Translations under genes and position numbers: made by a program
Notes under the pieces: model-generated
What the model was told of the DNA's origin: nothing
What the model saw: only the letters and a program-made list of their open reading frames with translations
The model's database searches: none
Source: CAYUNE01 sp964446115
Lineage (GTDB): Bacteria > Desulfobacterota > Desulfobulbia > Desulfobulbales > Desulfobulbaceae
DNA: 64,000 bases
Direction of reading: 5' to 3'
NCBI GenBank assembly: GCA_964446115.1
Contig: CAYUNE010000021.1
Span: 1-64,000 of the forward strand
Shown: positions 62,673-64,000 of the stretch, one piece after another
Layout of the letters: each line of letters opens with the position of its first letter
Position numbering within the stretch: the stretch's first letter is position 1

Positions 62673-63554
62673 TCACTCTATGTTCTGTACCTGTTCGCGT
62701 ATTTTTTCTATTTCACTCTTGAGGGCGACCGTCAGATGCGCCACCTCGCTGTTGTTGATCTTCGAGGCCAGGGTATTGACCTCCCGCAGGAATTCCTGCA
62801 GCAGAAAATCGAGACGGCGGCCGACCGGCTCATCCATCCCGAGAAATGCGGTAAACTGCCGCAGGTGGCTGCGCAACCGGACCAGTTCCTCGGTGACATC
62901 GCTTTTGTCGGCGAGGATGGCGACTTCCTGGGCAAGACGCTGCGGATCCACTTCCACGCCGTCGCGCAACTTGGCAAGTCTTTTTGCCAGTTCTTCCTGC
63001 CGTTGATCAACGATGTGCGGCAACTGCCGCTCCACCTGTTCCACCGTTGCCGAAAACAGGGAAAGGCGTTTTTCAAGCTCTTGCTGCAGGCTGCGTCCCT
63101 CGCGGCGACGCATCTGTATACAGGCGGCCAGGGCATCGGTGACAACCGGTTCCAGAAGGCGCCATTCCTCCTCCAGGTCAGGACTCTGCTCCTGCTTGAC
63201 GATGACATCCTTCTGGGCGATGAGATCGGCCAGCCGTATCCGATCATCCAGCTGCAGCGCCTGGTTGATCTCCTCAAAACAGGCCTGGTACCGGCGTACC
63301 AGATCGAGGTTGACGACAACCACTCCGCCGGTGGCGGCGTCGCCGCGCAGATCGACATGTACTTCCACCCGTCCCCGCTGGTGCCGGGTTGCCACCAGCC
63401 GTCTGATTTTTTCCTCCAGTCCCTGGTGGGAATGGGGGAGTTTTACCCTGATATCGAGAAAGCGGTGGTTGACGCTTCTGACATCCACGCACAGGTGGCG
63501 ACTGTTTTTTCTGTGTTCGGCGGAGCCGAAACCGGTCATGCTGAGAGGCGGCAT
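62673..63554 (-). CDS. yicC: YicC-family endoribonuclease
   Basis: A 293-aa protein: SMTGFGSAEH start, VDVRSVNHRFLDIRVKLP, and C-terminal GRRLDFLLQEFLREVNTLASK (conserved). YicC is reported as an RNase acting on small RNAs. ATG 63554 has AGGGGA upstream; ATG 63539 would overlap the upstream stop by ATGA. Confidence 0.92.
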   Translation of the reverse strand: MPPLSMTGFGSAEHRKNSRHLCVDVRSVNHRFLDIRVKLPHSHQGLEEKIRRLVATRHQRGRVEVHVDLRGDAATGGVVVVNLDLVRRYQACFEEINQALQLDDRIRLADLIAQKDVIVKQEQSPDLEEEWRLLEPVVTDALAACIQMRRREGRSLQQELEKRLSLFSATVEQVERQLPHIVDQRQEELAKRLAKLRDGVEVDPQRLAQEVAILADKSDVTEELVRLRSHLRQFTAFLGMDEPVGRRLDFLLQEFLREVNTLASKINNSEVAHLTVALKSEIEKIREQVQNIE

Positions 63555-64000
63555 TGTTTCCCCTGGGCAAGTCGGTTTCCGCGGTCGAGTTCGGCCAGTC
63601 GGTCCGCCGTCCGTTCCGCGGCAAAGACGAGTGATTCCAAATCGAGAAAATCCATGACGTGGTGATCAAAGAGCACCTTCACCTTTGCCTCAAAGCCGTC
63701 TTCGGGCTCTTCGTCCCAGAAAAGGAGGTAGTGGGGCAGATGGGGAAGAACCGGAATAATCATCCCCACTGAACAGCTCTGATCGTCGGGCCCGGGCAGG
63801 CTGTTGAGCTGCTGCAGGAGTGCGGCGAGTATACGGGTTCGACCGGCAAACCTTTTGGCGATGCGGTCCTCGCAGTAGGTGGCCAGGGTCCGCACCTTGG
63901 AAATGGAGTTGGGCAGACTTTCCAACCCGATCCAGTTGCCATCGGGCGGTCGGCCGCCGCCGAAGGAAACGTAGTTGTAGAGCAGGATCTGATCACGGGG
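63536..64000 (-). CDS. DUF3786 protein (5' end outside window)
   Basis: 154 codons visible, open to the window edge. Sequence ILLYNYVSFGGG, WIGLESLPNSISK and LLFWDEEPEDGFEAKVKVLF matches DUF3786, a family of anaerobes often linked to corrinoid or Fe-S proteins. The stop lies within the yicC start region. True start is beyond 64000. Confidence 0.8.
   Translation of the reverse strand, partial: PRDQILLYNYVSFGGGRPPDGNWIGLESLPNSISKVRTLATYCEDRIAKRFAGRTRILAALLQQLNSLPGPDDQSCSVGMIIPVLPHLPHYLLFWDEEPEDGFEAKVKVLFDHHVMDFLDLESLVFAAERTADRLAELDRGNRLAQGKQCRLSA

Overview
The window is about 64 kb of GC-rich bacterial chromosome. It has about 66 protein genes packed in short operons, many joined by 4-base ATGA/GTGA overlaps. 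Gene content points to a sulfate-reducing-type Desulfobacterota, most likely near Desulfobulbales. The clues are an F-ATPase operon lacking atpB/atpE but carrying two b-type subunits, an indolepyruvate:ferredoxin oxidoreductase/PaaK/Liv operon, an NtrY-NtrX pair next to a DUF4390 protein, a MucR regulator, a persulfide-reductase-like CoADR-rhodanese fusion and an apparent selenoprotein. This assignment is inference: there is no rRNA gene here. I saw no tRNA, IS element, prophage or CRISPR array.

Layout, left to right. 0.3-5.8 kb: cNMP/CBS/DUF294 regulator, DnaQ-like exonuclease, DUF4212 + Na+/solute symporter pair, isochorismatase-like hydrolase. 5.9-8.5 kb: alaS. 8.6-14.9 kb: atp operon (b', b, delta, alpha, gamma, beta, epsilon) with its own promoter and a strong terminator. 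15.1-16.5 kb: glutamate synthase-type flavoprotein. 16.5-20.7 kb (minus): lipoprotein, sensor kinase and an atypical sigma-54 response regulator. 21.3-23.9 kb: an amino-acid-type periplasmic binding protein followed by a DAACS symporter and an 89-aa protein. 24.3-29.2 kb: a small basic protein, RNase G, an M23 peptidase and an LptF/G permease with an Ada-like zinc tail. 29.2-29.6 kb (minus): an HMA-domain protein that can only be read by decoding an in-frame TGA as selenocysteine.

29.9-40.3 kb: a ten-gene operon iorAB-paaK-ACT-livKHMGF-paaK, probably for uptake and oxidation of aromatic or branched amino acids through 2-oxoacids and acyl-CoAs. 40.6-43.7 kb: YeiH-like transporter with a large soluble insert, a small membrane protein, a universal stress protein and a tail-anchored unknown. 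44.0-47.9 kb: DUF190, CoADR-rhodanese, HEAT-REC fusion. 47.9-50.9 kb: PHP phosphatase, a small unknown, a YkgJ protein and LemA. 50.9-56.1 kb (minus): DUF4390, NtrY-like kinase, NtrX-like regulator, hemB. 56.4-60.9 kb: DUF134, FmdB, MucR, murI, LolA, an S1-repeat protein. 60.9-64 kb (minus): DUF3786 (cut by the window end), yicC, RemA-like DUF370, gmk, rlmB.

The most unusual features are: (1) the unannotated selenocysteine HMA protein; (2) a family of interspersed long palindromes (five copies, two about 98% identical and inverted 24.5 kb apart, one forming the leader of the RNase G gene); (3) a binding-protein plus DAACS transporter unit; (4) the LptF-zinc fusion and a response regulator altered both in its acidic pocket and in its GAFTGA loop.
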